The position numbers and the translations under genes are program-made. This document shows, piece after piece, positions 1 through 10,177 of a stretch of 64,000 nucleotides of DNA (the first letter of the stretch is position 1; every line of letters starts with the position of its first letter). The DNA comes from Ascarosepion bandense (lineage: Eukaryota; Mollusca; Cephalopoda; Sepiida; Sepiidae). Below the pieces are notes generated by a model. The model did not search any database. It saw only the letters and a list, made by a program, of their open reading frames with translations, and was not told where the DNA came from. The DNA is taken from NCBI GenBank assembly GCA_037127315.1, contig JBBBDQ010000346.1, positions 5,789,501-5,853,500 on the forward strand, given 5' to 3'.

Positions 1-423
1 TTTACGTACTTGTATAATTTGTTTTTCGATGCGTGGTTAAACGAAGTATGCATATTTTCTTCATTCATTCAAATATTCGTTTTTACTTTTCGTAAGCGAG
101 GAGGAAATATAAAAAAAATTCTAATAATCTATGAGCGTCTTTAATCATGGCGACAAGGACATTTTGGCTCTAATCTGGAAGCGTTAATTAAACGAATGTT
201 TACACTGACCAGGACGATAAAAGCCAAGTGTTCAATAATGTTATTGTAGGTCATTCTAAGTAACTTGTGAATTTTCAATGGCATACTTTTGAGTTGTAAA
301 AGGAATCAAATTTCCTTTTTCTATGTTTTTTTAATCGATCACGCGCGTGTAAAGCAATAAACTTTAATCGCCCAATTAAGTTTTTAATCGACTGAGTCGT
401 TCGGACGAGTGAAATCTCAGAGG

Positions 424-426
<3 letters not shown>
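1..426. other. Unassigned AT-rich sequence
   Basis: No ORF, RNA gene or repeat was recognised in this leading stretch. It is AT-rich with many stops in all frames and runs into a (TA)n tract. Confidence 0.5.

Positions 427-463
<37 letters not shown>
427..463. repeat. (TA)n microsatellite
   Basis: About 18 perfect TA dinucleotides. A shorter TA run follows at 518-535. No SINE abuts this tract, unlike many other TA runs in the window. Confidence 0.95.
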
Positions 464-465
<2 letters not shown>

Positions 466-535
466 CTGTAACATTGCTTAAGTAAATAAAAATTCGTTTA
501 TCCTATGAACGTACCATTTATATATATATATATAT

Positions 536-765
536 TTAGTGTACCTAAGCAGCAAATAATCGGTGATGGTGGATGTTATTGTGTTACCGTCTTAATAACC
601 TCTCTGAAGATGGCTCATGTGAGCCGAAAACTTAGAACCAAATTAATAAAAATTATCCAAATGTTGAAGAATTTTTGTCTTTATTTTCAACTGAAATTAA
701 AGCCAAAATACGACTTTTAGAACGGTTCATGATTAAATATAATAGACATTCATTGCCTCTTATAT
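536..765. other. Unassigned sequence with a short ORF
   Basis: An open frame of 71 codons (505-720) crosses this stretch. Its start lies in a TA run and the product has no family features I recognise, so I do not call it a gene. Confidence 0.35.
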
Positions 766-767
766 TT

Positions 768-818
<51 letters not shown>
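766..818. repeat. (TA)n microsatellite at SINE-A 3' end
   Basis: About 25 TA units directly abut the 3' end of the minus-strand SINE-A copy. This fits a TA-rich SINE tail that expanded. Confidence 0.95.
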
Positions 819-821
<3 letters not shown>

Positions 822-1109
822 ATCCGTACTGTTTCGTTGTATCACAGCTAATCAGTACGGTTAGATTCCAATTGCTTTTAACCCGGGATTGAAACCCGAT
901 CGAATTGGTGTCAGTCGGCGAGTCTATCTCTGGGCTATTGACGTTCGGTAGAAGAATGCAGACTTTTTAGCGCGTATATTATCATTATACCCGCCCAATA
1001 GCCAGAGTCCTCTAATCCATTACTGAATGAGTGATGCGTTCATGCCAGAGTAGCTACTCTTTTTCAAAGTCAACCATTCTGCCAGAGTGCTGAATCAGGG
1101 TGTGAGAGC

Positions 1110-1112
<3 letters not shown>
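819..1112 (-). mobile_element. tRNA-derived SINE (family A), near full length
   Basis: Read on the minus strand this copy starts with CACCCTGATTCAGCACTCTG, contains a tRNA-like part (box A-like near 935-950, box B-like GGGTTTCAATCCCGGG near 884-899), and ends with the stretch matching CAGTACGGATGACTATA. The same order recurs at 8583-8738, 33369-33670 and 55420-55716. tRNA-headed SINEs are transcribed by RNA polymerase III and copied by a partner LINE; that is family knowledge. The boundaries are the limits of similarity between copies. Confidence 0.8.

Positions 1113-1168
<56 letters not shown>
1111..1168. repeat. (TA)n microsatellite
   Basis: About 28 TA units adjoin the 5' side of the minus-strand SINE-A copy, so this SINE is flanked by TA tracts on both sides. 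Confidence 0.95.
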
Positions 1169-1170
<2 letters not shown>

Positions 1171-1855
1171 AATGAGGTGCACCCAAGAGTAACAGAAGAG
1201 TAACTTACGAATTATTTTTATAGTTAAAAACTCGGTATTTTTAAAAGGTCGATACCTTCAATGTGTATGTAATATCTTTGTAATTTGATATTTTAAACTG
1301 TTACTAAGGTTTTTAATCTTTCTGATGGAATGAATAATCCTTTCCATTTTGGCTTCCTCAAGGCATTTAAATCAGTCAAAACCTGCAGATTCTTTTTAAA
1401 TCCATTGAAATAAAAACTCTACCGCTAAACCACAAATGACAACTATTAAAGGTAATTTTCTTCTTTACCAAAGAACATCCGGCACAGGTTTAGCACAAGC
1501 CTACTTAAATATGCAATAATCTTAAAAATAAATTCTAATTTCAGGAAAAATCTTTATCATTTTATTTTCAAATTTCGTGACTAATTTTTCCTTATTAAAA
1601 TTTTAAATGTGCTATAGAGTTTTAGTTATTCTCCAAGTGCGCAGTGAAATACGAAACAACGGGTAATGATCAAAATATTTTTTACATTGTTACTACGTTT
1701 GTTCATTTCTTTCCTTGTTTGACTTCATTTTTTAGTTGATTCTGCTTTTAGTTTATTTTTCTTTGTTAAATATTTAATTTTGCAATGTTTTCATTTTGTT
1801 TTATTTTTAGTCCATTGGTGCAAATTTCTTTAATTTTTTCCCTGTTTCAGATTTT
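1169..1855. other. Unassigned AT-rich sequence
   Basis: No gene or repeat family recognised. The plus strand becomes increasingly T-rich towards the pyrimidine array that follows. Confidence 0.5.
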
Positions 1856-1889
1856 TTGGTTTCTTTATTTTTATTTTTTTTAATTTATT

Positions 1890-2254
1890 ATTTCTTTTTT
1901 TTTTTTCGTTTCTTTTTTTTTTTTTCATTTATTCGTTTCCGTTGCTTCGATATTTTTTCTTTACCCTTTTCTTCTTTCTTTCTTTCTATCTTTCTTTCTT
2001 TCTTTCTTTCTTTCCTGTTGGATTCAAAAATTGATCATTGTCGCCGGTGGTCGTTTCTTTTTTCCCTTTCCTCTTCTTTCTTTTTTTCTTTCTTTCTTTC
2101 CTTTATTTCCTTTCTTTCTTCTTTCTTTCCTTTTTTCTTTCTTTCTTTGTTTTTCTCCATCTTGTTGGATTCAAAAATTGATCATTGTTGCCGGTGGTCG
2201 TTTCTTTTTTCCCTTTTCTCTTCTTTCTTTCTTTCTTGATTGCTTGCTTGCTTG

Positions 2255-2289
<35 letters not shown>

Positions 2290-2590
2290 TCCTTTCTTCT
2301 TTCCTTTCTTCCTTCCTTCTTTCCTTCTTTCTTTCTTTCTTTCTTTGTTTATGTTCATGTTGTTGGATTCAAAAATTGATCATTGTTACTTGTGGTCGTT
2401 TCTTTTTTCCCTTTTCTCTTCTTTCTTTCTTTTTTGATTGCTTGCTTGCTTGCTTTCTTTCTTTCTTTCTTTCCTTTCTTCCTTCTTTCTTTCCTTCTTT
2501 CTTTCTTTCTTTCTTTGTTTATCTCCATCTTGTTAGATTCTAAAATTGATCATTGTTGCCGGTGGTCGTTTCTTTTTTTCCCTTTACTCT

Positions 2591-2622
<32 letters not shown>

Positions 2623-2941
2623 TCCATCTTGTTGGATTCAAAAATTGATCATTGTTACCAGTGGTCGTTTCTCTTTTCCCTTTTCTCTTCTTTCTTTCGT
2701 TTCTTCCTTCCTTCTGAATTCTTTCTTTCTTCCCTTCTTTGTTTATCTCCGTCTTGTTGGATTCAAAAATTGATCATTGTTGCCGGTGGTCGTTTCTTTT
2801 TTCCCTTCTTTCTTTCTTTCTTTCTTTCTTTTATTCCTTCCTTCTTTTCTTCTTTCTTTCTTTCTTTCTTTCTTTCTTTAACTCCATCTTGTTGAATTAA
2901 AAAATTGATCATTGTTGTCGTTGGTCGTTTCTTTTTTCCCT

Positions 2942-2981
<40 letters not shown>

Positions 2982-3088
2982 TTATTCCTTCCTTCTTTTC
3001 TTCTTTCTTTCTTTCTTTCTTTCTTTAACTCCATCTTGTTGAATTAAAAAATTGATCATTGTTGTCGTTGGTCGTTTCTTTTTTCCCT

Positions 3089-3124
<36 letters not shown>

Positions 3125-3234
3125 TTATTCCTTCCTTCTTTTCTTCTTTCTTTCTTTCTTTCTTTCTTTAACTCCATCTTGTTGAATTAAAAAATTGATC
3201 ATTGTTGTCGTTGGTCGTTTTTTCCCTTTCTTTT

Positions 3235-3288
<54 letters not shown>

Positions 3289-3390
3289 TTCCTTCTTTTC
3301 TTCTTTCTTTCTTTCTTTCTTTCTTTCTTTAACTCCATCTTGTTGAATTAAAAAATTGATCATTGTTGTCGTTGGTCGTTTCTTTTTTCC

Positions 3391-3437
<47 letters not shown>

Positions 3438-3457
3438 TTATTCCTTCCTTCTTTTCT

Positions 3458-3489
<32 letters not shown>

Positions 3490-3545
3490 TAACTCCATCT
3501 TGTTGAATTAAAAAATTGATCATTGTTGTCGTTGGTCGTTTCCGG
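1890..3545. repeat. Compound minisatellite: (TTTC)n tracts with an interspersed ~45-bp core
   Basis: Runs of TTTC alternate with a conserved core that begins near GTTGGATTCAAAAATTGATC and ends near GGTGGTCGTTTC. I count eleven cores, starting near 2016, 2163, 2360, 2531, 2628, 2755, 2890, 3046, 3180, 3341 and 3501. The later repeats differ from the early ones in a shared way (GTTGAATTAAAAAATTGATC, GTCGTTGGTCG), showing two subtypes in blocks. The TTTC spacers vary in length and carry CCTT interruptions. The long phenylalanine/serine/leucine-rich ORFs over the array are products of the repeat, not genes. Confidence 0.93.
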
Positions 3546-4466
3546 GAATATGGGACTCTCTTAGCCACAACGTTTATCAGTCTTGCTTTCTACATATTTT
3601 TATTGTATTTCAATTTTTATAACATTTATTTATGACTCTCTAGTTTTTTTTAAATACATGCTTTTTTGCTTTTTCAAATCCGTTTCTTTCAAACTGTAAC
3701 CTTTTTTTCTTGCTTTCATATTTCTTCATTTCTTTTTTCTATTTCTGCATTTGTTTGTTTAGTATTTCTCTGTTGCATTTTCCCCTTTGCTTCTTCTTTC
3801 GTTGATTCTTTCCTTCGTTGCCTTTAATTACTTTCTATATTACATCGCTTGGAAAATTTGGTCTCAGCAAATTAGGTCACGAAATGTTCGGTCACGTAAA
3901 AATATGCCCACCAAAATTAATATGGAAATAGTAGCTTTCAAAAAGGGAAATTAATGGAAAGAGATTACCAAATATTGATGATAAACGAAAATTGAAATTA
4001 AAAAGGTATGAAGTAATTGAATTCCATTATATCAAGTTATATTAAAAATAATATTTTACAAATAGGGAAAATTATATGCGAGACAGGCTGACATTAGAAG
4101 AATGTTTGAAGATTTTAATTTTAAATTAAAATTTTAAAATAGATTTGCTTTTACATTTCAAATAACTTCAGATGTCATTTAAAATAGTCCTTACATAATA
4201 ACTGAATTTTGATCAAATTTTCCAGACAGAATATTCAAGATTGAATTTTGCAAAACAATATTCTGTGGCCGAATTTTTAGTTCACCTATTTTTCTCTTTT
4301 CTTTGGTTTCTTCATTCTGTCTATGCTTCGTTGTTTATCACTTCTTTCTTTCTAGCCTTTTAATATCTTTTTTATTTTCATCTTGTCTTTTCTTTTATTG
4401 TTGATTTTCTGTTGTTTTACTTTCGTTTAATCTTTTTGCTTTCTTTCTTTGAGTTTTTGTTTTATA
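3546..4466. other. Unassigned T-rich then AT-rich sequence
   Basis: No gene recognised. T-rich sequence with short TTTC runs gives way to ordinary AT-rich DNA. A cluster of GGTCACG/TCGGTC motifs near 3860-3900 faintly resembles the array core but is too short to assign. Confidence 0.4.
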
Positions 4467-4892
4467 CAGTGAAACATGTCGTATGCGACCACCATTACTG
4501 CCATTACTGGTCGCTCACTAAAAGGCTCCTAGTCATGACCTATTTACGCCAGGAACGTATATTCCATTCATCAATATTAGAATTTTACCATGTACTTTGG
4601 TAATAAATGAATGAGAACATAAGAAAAGGGCCTAACTTTAAAGAAATTTATTCAGCATAATTCGTTTTAAATTTTAAAAAACGTATTTCAACGATCAGCA
4701 AGAGAACAAAATATTTATTTACAAAAAAATAATTAAGTAGACTTAAAAAATTATACGGTTTCAATTTTTTTCTTAGAAGTGAGTGATAGCAAAAGAGAAT
4801 CTGCAATAATACATGGAAAAAACAAAACAAAACAAAACATACAAAAAACTGACAGCGATCGTGGGTAGGGGTAGAGAAACAGAGCGAGAGAG

Positions 4893-4946
<54 letters not shown>

Positions 4947-5467
4947 CCAGATGGAAATAGAGTAGATAGATACACAAAAAATAAAGGAACTAAAGAGACA
5001 GACATTTGAGAAAGGGATATAATTGTGATTTTTCCAATTCCTGAATTTATCCAAGGCAGTACAGAGACTGTGATAAATCCATTGAACATGTCAAATGTAA
5101 TACATATTGTACAAAACAGCCAATGTTTTACCGTGAGGTGAACTCTGGCAATGCACATTTCAACAAGAAATAACAGTTCGATACAACACTACAGTAACAA
5201 ATCAATGAGGAAGTATTCCTGGCTTAGATCAAATAAAAATGAAATAGATTACTCATTTAGTTTATCCTAATTTAGAAATTCGCAGTGTACGACCAAAATG
5301 GAATTTTTTTCAAGCGGTCGCTTGATCAGTGATTTTCACTCGTTGATGTTAGTCGCTGGTCGCGTTCTGGAGGTGGTCGCGTTCTGGAGGTGGTCACTCA
5401 CAAATCTTCCGTGCATAGAAAAAAAGTCGTTCACAGCAGGTGGTCGCATACGATGGTTTTAACTATT
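4467..5467. mobile_element. Possible non-autonomous DNA transposon with terminal inverted repeats
   Basis: The left end CAGTGAAACATGTCGTATGC (from 4468) and the reverse complement of the right end (to about 5465) share 20 of 27 positions, including 15 in a row, TCGTATGCGACCACC. Both ends then carry several GGTCGC/GCGACC motifs facing inwards, and 5358-5395 holds a near-perfect double copy of GTCGCGTTCTGGAGGTG. No transposase is visible and no clear target duplication was found, so the superfamily is unknown. The interior contains a (GA)n tract. Confidence 0.4.
4876..4942. repeat. (GA)n microsatellite
   Basis: A run of AG dinucleotides preceded by GAGAGAAAGAAAG. The serine/leucine-repeat ORFs on the minus strand here are artefacts of this tract. 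Confidence 0.95.
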
Positions 5468-5626
5468 TCTTTTTGTTTCATTTTCACATTATTTTTAATT
5501 TCTTTTTTTTCATTTCTCGATTTTTCTTTATTTTTTTTGTTTTAAATTTCTTTTTTGTTGTTGATATTTTCTATCATTTCATTTATATAATAATTCTTCC
5601 GTTTCTTCTTTGATTGTCAACCTTGT

Positions 5627-5662
<36 letters not shown>

Positions 5663-6015
5663 TCGTTCAAAGGTTTCTTCTAGTTCCTATCGCTTTTCTT
5701 ACCATTTTTATTCTTTCATCAATTTTCCTGTTATTTCTTGTTTTGTTTCGTTACTAGTGTTAATTCCACTCCCCCTACCCTTCTTCCTTTTTTATTTCCT
5801 TTGGTTAATTATTTTCTTTCACTGTTTCTCTTCACTGCTGTCTCTTTCATTTTCTTTCCTTTTTAATTCATCATTTAATGAACCAATGAAATGCAAATCA
5901 TCACTAACGCTAATCCGTATTGATCCTTATTCTTATCCTGCAGATTAACAACCAACTATTAACCCATTAATATTGAACTTACGACCTCACAATTTTTTTC
6001 ATCTCTTCCCCCTCA
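5468..6015. other. T-rich sequence with a (TTTC)n tract
   Basis: A (TTTC)n run of about ten units lies at 5625-5664. The rest is T-rich sequence without a recognised gene. The 112-codon ORF beginning at 5610 is driven by this composition. Confidence 0.5.
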
Positions 6016-6019
6016 AGTA

Positions 6020-6300
6020 TAGCAATACAGCCACGAAGAAGTAAAGGCTTACGGAGTGTGAGCGAATATAATTAAAATATAAAGATTAAGAAGAGAGAAC
6101 AATAAAAGGACATGAAATAAAAACAAAACGCAACGATTGACATTTAATTTATGTTTAATACTTCAGATCCTTTTTTGCCAAGAATCTCTAAAGATAGCAA
6201 AAAGCAACAGACCAGATGTGGCAGCAATATTCAATGCATGACAAAATGATAGACTTAAAAATGTGTAAAATAAATTTTAGCGAGACAGACTGACAAGCAC
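6020..6300 (-). mobile_element. CR1/Jockey-group LINE fragment, degraded
   Basis: The stretch ACCAGATGTGGCAGCAATAT near 6213 matches the minus-strand LINE copies at 24030-24060 and 26800-26830, where it encodes the IEYCCHIWSG region of the reverse transcriptase tail. The flanks are much decayed, so the limits are approximate. Confidence 0.5.
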
Positions 6301-6517
6301 ATCACTTAAATTCAGAGTCCTCTATTATTTAAAAATGTATGATACATAAATAAATCGCCCATTAGAACAATATAATTAATAATTACATTATAAAAAAATC
6401 ACCTACATCAATATCTCACTTTTGTTTATTAGAAAATAGATTATGTTATTTAGCATCCGCCATAATTTACCTCAAGTTTTCAATGAACCTGATGCATACA
6501 CATCAGCGTTCATAATC

Positions 6518-6832
6518 TTCAGTTAGTTAAATGCCGTACGTGATACACGCTTTGGGCAATAATGTCTCTTTCGAGACATGACTGACTGGGCAGATGATTA
6601 TTCCGCAGTAAGATGCCATTGTTTTCTGCGGTAGACTAGTTGCCAGCCAAGATTATAGAACCCAATTTTCCTATTATTTAACCCATAACTGGAGAGAAGA
6701 GACGGATTAATACCTTTCCCATGGGTATTTGCGCGTAAGTGAATGCAAGGAATTCAACTGGAATTCCAACTCGGCTCCCCGATTTCTCGTTCCGAGCCAA
6801 TATCCACTGCACGACAGCGTACATTACAATTT
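6518..6832 (-). mobile_element. tRNA-derived SINE (family B)
   Basis: Minus-strand copy with the family order: tRNA-like head with box B-like GAGTTCGAATTCC-type sequence, the block ending AAATACCCTTGGGAAAGG, then ATGGGTTAAATAACAGG, CCAGTCTACCGCAGAAAGCA and a tail with CATGTCTCTTTCGAGACATG, which is itself a short inverted repeat. The head here is mutated. Similar copies lie at 11729, 17294, 24765, 27756, 37760 and 53985. Confidence 0.8.
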
Positions 6833-6879
6833 TTAAAACGTAAGATATTTTTAATTTGCTTACCCTATGAAACAAACTC

Positions 6880-6990
6880 CCAAGAAGATTTGTCGCGAAT
6901 CACTCTAATCTTGACCTGTTCAAGTTTAGAGTCAACCGTTATCCACTTAAACTACCCCTAATGTAACCCTCTACCTTGATTGGCTACCGA
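6880..6990 (+). pseudogene. LINE reverse transcriptase C-terminal remnant
   Basis: One frame reads LPRRFVANHSNLDLFKFRVN. This has the layout of the C-terminal end of CR1/Jockey-type proteins (NSLP, spacer, FKxxVxxxL). The piece is short and directly follows the SINE-B copy. It is more divergent than the other LINE copies here and may belong to another family. Confidence 0.35.
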
Positions 6991-7107
6991 GACTTGTATA
7001 GGTAGAACCGTACTTATAAAAAATACCTGTTGCGAATTAAAGTCCCTATATTTACCATATATTTGGAATAGTTTTTATATTGTACTTTAACATATATTTT
7101 TCGTTAT

Positions 7108-7478
7108 TTTTTTTTTTTAATCATCTCACCTCAAGCAAGGTATTCCACTGTCACTGTTGCGCAGGGGGTTACATAGGGGAAAGTGATGAGAAAGATAGGT
7201 TAGTTATTGGAAATTTCAGGAGGAGACGGATGAGGATACCGAGGATGTGGGTGGAGAAGATGGAAAAAGAGCTTGTGAGAATGGATGCGATTTAGTGTGA
7301 TAGGAGATGTCTATTGACCTTATATCTAAATTCCTAGAGATTGCAGCTGTCGGAGAAGTAAGTATATAGAAGGGGATTCCACAGGTGGGAAGTGCGAGAA
7401 AAGAAGCTGTTAGAGTAGAAATTGCGGTTATATTTTATCGCTTTCACTGTAAAAGGGTGGGACCTAGTTGCTAATATA
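7108..7478 (-). mobile_element. CR1/Jockey-group LINE 3' end, 5' truncated
   Basis: Begins on the minus-strand 3' side with a poly(T) run and the family end CACCTCAAGCAAGGTATTCC (plus strand), then the 3' UTR and the C-terminal coding end: GGAATCCCCTTCTATATACT on the coding strand aligns with the NSLP region of better copies. It extends through the segment encoding the SHPFTVK motif to about 7478. Much shorter than a full LINE, as usual for target-primed reverse transcription that stops early. Confidence 0.75.
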
Positions 7479-7635
7479 AAATTTTAGACACATACTTACA
7501 TAATAGCTCGCCACTTGTATCCTAGAATACCCGTCTACTAGGGTGGCTAGCTAATCCTCATTGTAGACATTGGCTCACTGCTCAGGCACACTTGTGTTTG
7601 TTCAACATCCACAGAACGCACTTGTGGTTTATAGT

Positions 7636-7644
7636 GCAGAAAAT

Positions 7645-7698
<54 letters not shown>

Positions 7699-8060
7699 TG
7701 AAAGGAAAGATATTTGTGTGTGTGTCTTTATCTGCCTGTATGTATGTATTGCTTCGGGTTTGGCTCTAAGTAGCCATAATTTTAGTTCTTAGTTTCAGCC
7801 ATGGTACCATTTACTCAGAGGACTTATTTAGCCTTCAAAATTCAGTTTACGACGAAAAAACTTATTTGATATCGATACCAGGAAATCAAAATTTGACTTA
7901 CATCCATTAATTTTTCTTTCAGTCTACAGTTTCACTTTAACTGGAAACAACTATTGCTTTTTAGTCTTTCATGCCAACATCCAAAGAGTCTGAGATCCAA
8001 GACCATGGATTATTTTTAAAGCTTTCATTACGCCCGAGCAACGCCGGGATATACTGCTAG
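7636..8060 (+). mobile_element. Non-autonomous Helitron-like element, 5' truncated
   Basis: Contains only the 3' half of the family: TAGTGCAGAAAATC, a (TA)n tract, a GTGTGTGTCT block, the stretch through GACTTACATCCATTAATTTT, and the 3' terminus CGAGCAACGCCGGG followed by CTAG and a flanking T (CTAG at 8057-8060). The 4-bp-stem hairpin about 10 nt before CTRR fits Helitron 3' ends. It carries no protein. Confidence 0.7.
7650..7694. repeat. (TA)n microsatellite inside a Helitron copy
   Basis: About 22 TA units at the position where other Helitron copies carry a short TA run before AAAAGGCAAGATG. Confidence 0.9.
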
Positions 8061-8192
8061 TACATACATATTTAAAAAGTGCACATTGAAGTTATGACTC
8101 AGAGAAGACAGTATATTTCATGCTTGAAAGCAATCAATAGGTCATGAAACGGACTGTTGCCTGGAGGTGTTAAATCAATGTCCACTTTTAGA

Positions 8193-8440
8193 TTTACATA
8201 CGCCGATACTGAGCACTTTAATCCATGCGAGCATCGAAGTTAAAAAAAAAACGTCAATATTTGTAAGTATCATTGGATAGGTGACCGCGTGGGAATAGCG
8301 GTGACGGCGGCGCAATAGAAATGACTGAATTGTTAATCAGAGGGCCGGGTTCCAATTTTCGTTGGATTTGTTATATTGACTGACAGAAAAATACCCTTGG
8401 GAAAGAATAAATCTCTCTCTTTTCTCATCAATAGTTTATT
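8193..8440 (+). mobile_element. Composite SINE: 5S rRNA-like head fused to tRNA-like SINE-B body
   Basis: Positions 8193-8313 align in order with eukaryotic 5S rRNA: TACGCCGATAC near the 5' end, ATCGAAGTTAA, then TTGGATAGGTGACCGCGTGG and GAATAGCGGTGACGGC at the 3' end. An A-run (about 8239-8248) replaces part of the middle. Directly after comes GAATTGTTAATCAGAGGGCC, a box B-like GGGTTCCAATTTT, GTTATATT and AATACCCTTGGGAAAG, the last shared with SINE-B. The minus-strand copy at 42714-42992 has the same 5S-then-tRNA-like order, so this is a family and not a chance junction. The 5S part is too degenerate to be a functional rRNA. Confidence 0.75.
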
Positions 8441-8582
8441 CAGTAAGACTTGTATTACTAAACTATTATTAACTCCCCATCCTACAAAAAGAAAATCTCA
8501 CAAATATATAAACATATTCATGGCTTTAAATAACTTCCAAATGGTTGAATACAAAAAAACTAAATCAATATAAATCATACGT

Positions 8583-8738
8583 TAAAAGTCGGGCTCCTTC
8601 TACCGAGCGCCCATAGCTCAGAGTTAGAATCGCTGACTGACGCCAATACGGTCACGTTTCAATCCCGGATAAAAGTAAAAGAATGTCTAACCGTACTGAT
8701 GAGCAATGATACAGCAAAACAGATCTGTCTGACTATAC
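8583..8738 (+). mobile_element. tRNA-derived SINE (family A), 3' part
   Basis: tRNA-like segment with box A-like CATAGCTCAGAGTTAGAATC and box B-like GTTTCAATCCCGG. It is followed by the family tail TCTAACCGTACTGATGAGC, AACAGATCTGTCTG and GACTATA, running into a short TA run. Confidence 0.85.
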
Positions 8739-8744
8739 ATATAT

Positions 8745-9338
8745 ATATAAACTTGTTTATAAATGGAACTTTGTCTGTGCGTGTATGTGTGTATGTGTCC
8801 GTTACCTATAGACTCCGCAACTGCTGAATCGATTTTCTTGAAAATTTACACACTTGTATTATAAGGGTCTGCGGGTGTTCTTAGCTAGGTTTTGTGTCGA
8901 GGTACTCCCGATAAATTTCGAAAACAGATAATTGAAAAAATCAGGTTAGAGAAGGTGTGGTCCTATTTTAATCAAATTTCATACATTTATAGACAAAGAC
9001 ATAAAAAATGATATTCAGAAGTTTCCAGGTTGCAGTTCTTACAATAGTGCAGAAAATCGATAATATATATATATAAAAGGCAAGATGTTTGTGTGTGTGT
9101 CTGTTTATCTGTCTGTATGCACTTCATACAAATACACAATTTTTATCCGATTCTCACCAAACTTCAAAATTTGACTTACATCCATTCATTTTCCTTTCAG
9201 TCTACGGTTTCACTTTAACTGGAAACAACTATTGCTTTTTAGTCTTTTGTGTCAACGTCCAAAGAGTCTGAGCTCCAGGACCATGGATTAGTTTTAAAGC
9301 TTTCATTACACCCGAGCAGCCCCGGGCTATACTGCTAG
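8745..9338 (+). mobile_element. Non-autonomous Helitron-like element, both ends present
   Basis: Starts at TAAACTTGTTTATAAATGGA and ends CAGCCCCGGGCTATACTG + CTAG (9335-9338) + T. The order is: 5' end, GTGTGT block, CTGCTGAATCGATTTTCTTG, CAGAAAATCGATAATATATA, a second GTGT block, an inner deletion variant shared with the copy at 10750-11295, then the 3' terminus. The 5' TC typical of Helitrons is replaced by TA-rich sequence, so the 5' boundary is approximate. Confidence 0.75.
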
Positions 9339-9339
9339 T

Positions 9340-9388
9340 ATTTTTTTTTTGTTTAATCATATCACCCCAAGCAAGGCGGTAACACCAC

Positions 9389-9393
<5 letters not shown>
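9340..9393 (-). mobile_element. CR1/Jockey-group LINE 3' terminal fragment
   Basis: A poly(T) run plus CACCCCAAGCAAGGCGGTAA is the reverse complement of the family 3' end with its A tail. It begins exactly where the preceding Helitron copy ends. Confidence 0.6.

Positions 9394-9478
<85 letters not shown>
9394..9478. repeat. (TA)n then (GT)n microsatellite
   Basis: About 19 TA units followed without a break by about 22 GT units. The junction forms a TA-to-GT compound tract, a frequent pattern in this window. Confidence 0.95.
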
Positions 9479-9479
<1 letters not shown>

Positions 9480-9543
9480 ACACATCACTCAGTAAATCAC
9501 TTTTGTAACTAATAAAACAACGACTTTTAGGCAAAATTCGATT

Positions 9544-10175
9544 TTATTCACCAACATAGTCTCTTTCTAGGGTGATACACTTATTCCAATGATTCTCTAA
9601 CAAATCGATGACTTGTTTGTAGAACGATTTGTTTTGGGCCTCAAAATACACCTCAATTTCCGTTATCATTTCTTCTTTGGAGCCAAATCTCTTTCCTTGG
9701 AACATTCTTTTGAGGTCTGCAAACAGCCTGTAGTCGCCAGACTTGTAGAATAGAGTAGATGCAGAAGCAATTCGAAGTCCAAGTCATGTAGTTTTGCTAT
9801 CGTTGCAATCGACTTGTGGCACAGTGCTTTGTCTTGGTGAAAGATCACTTTTTTTTCTTCATTTGTAGCCGTTTGTTTGGCAAATTTCTCCTTAAATAAT
9901 GCAATATAATATTTGCTATTGATGGTTCTTTCTTTCTCAAGGTAATAGATGAACAAAATACCTTACGCATCCCAAAATACGGATGCCAACACCTTGCCTA
10001 CTGATATTTATGTCTTTGGTCACTTTGGACAGTTTTCACTTTCTGCTGTTCTATCAGATGACTGCCTATTTGACTCTGGAGTAAAGTGGTGGATACATCT
10101 TACATCCATTGTTACATATTTGCACAAAAACCTTGGAAAGCGTTCTAACAAAGGCCAGAAAGCGCGACTCTGATA
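9544..10175 (-). pseudogene. mariner (Tc1/mariner) transposase, C-terminal two thirds, frameshifted
   Basis: mariner transposases cut and paste their own element using a DD34D catalytic triad; that is family knowledge. In order on the minus strand I read WIHHFTPESNRQSSD (near 10085), an FWDA-like piece followed by a stop, YYLEKERTINSKYYIAL (from about 9950), the second catalytic aspartate in FHQDKALCHKS (near 9840), and after a frame change near 9745 the SGDYRLFADLKRMF region holding the third aspartate. The other frame then stays open to the stop at 9544-9546, after DYVGE. At least two frame changes and internal stops show it is dead. The N-terminal DNA-binding domain and both terminal inverted repeats were not found. 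It abuts an RTE-like LINE piece. Confidence 0.8.
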
Positions 10176-10177
10176 CC

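Noticed and set aside
1890..3545. CRISPR-like look of regularly spaced repeats
   Set aside because: The spacers are simple TTTC tracts and not unique sequences, and the context is animal repeat DNA without cas genes.
1856..3568. Several overlapping ORFs of up to 170 codons on both strands
   Set aside because: They are translations of the (TTTC)n compound array, rich in F, S and L or K, E and R, and have no domain.
4648..5158. Minus-strand ORFs with long serine-leucine repeats
   Set aside because: The repeat comes from a (GA)n microsatellite; the flanking residues show no known domain.
8583..8738. Possible functional tRNA gene
   Set aside because: The box A- and box B-like parts belong to a SINE repeated many times in the window, and no complete cloverleaf with anticodon was seen.
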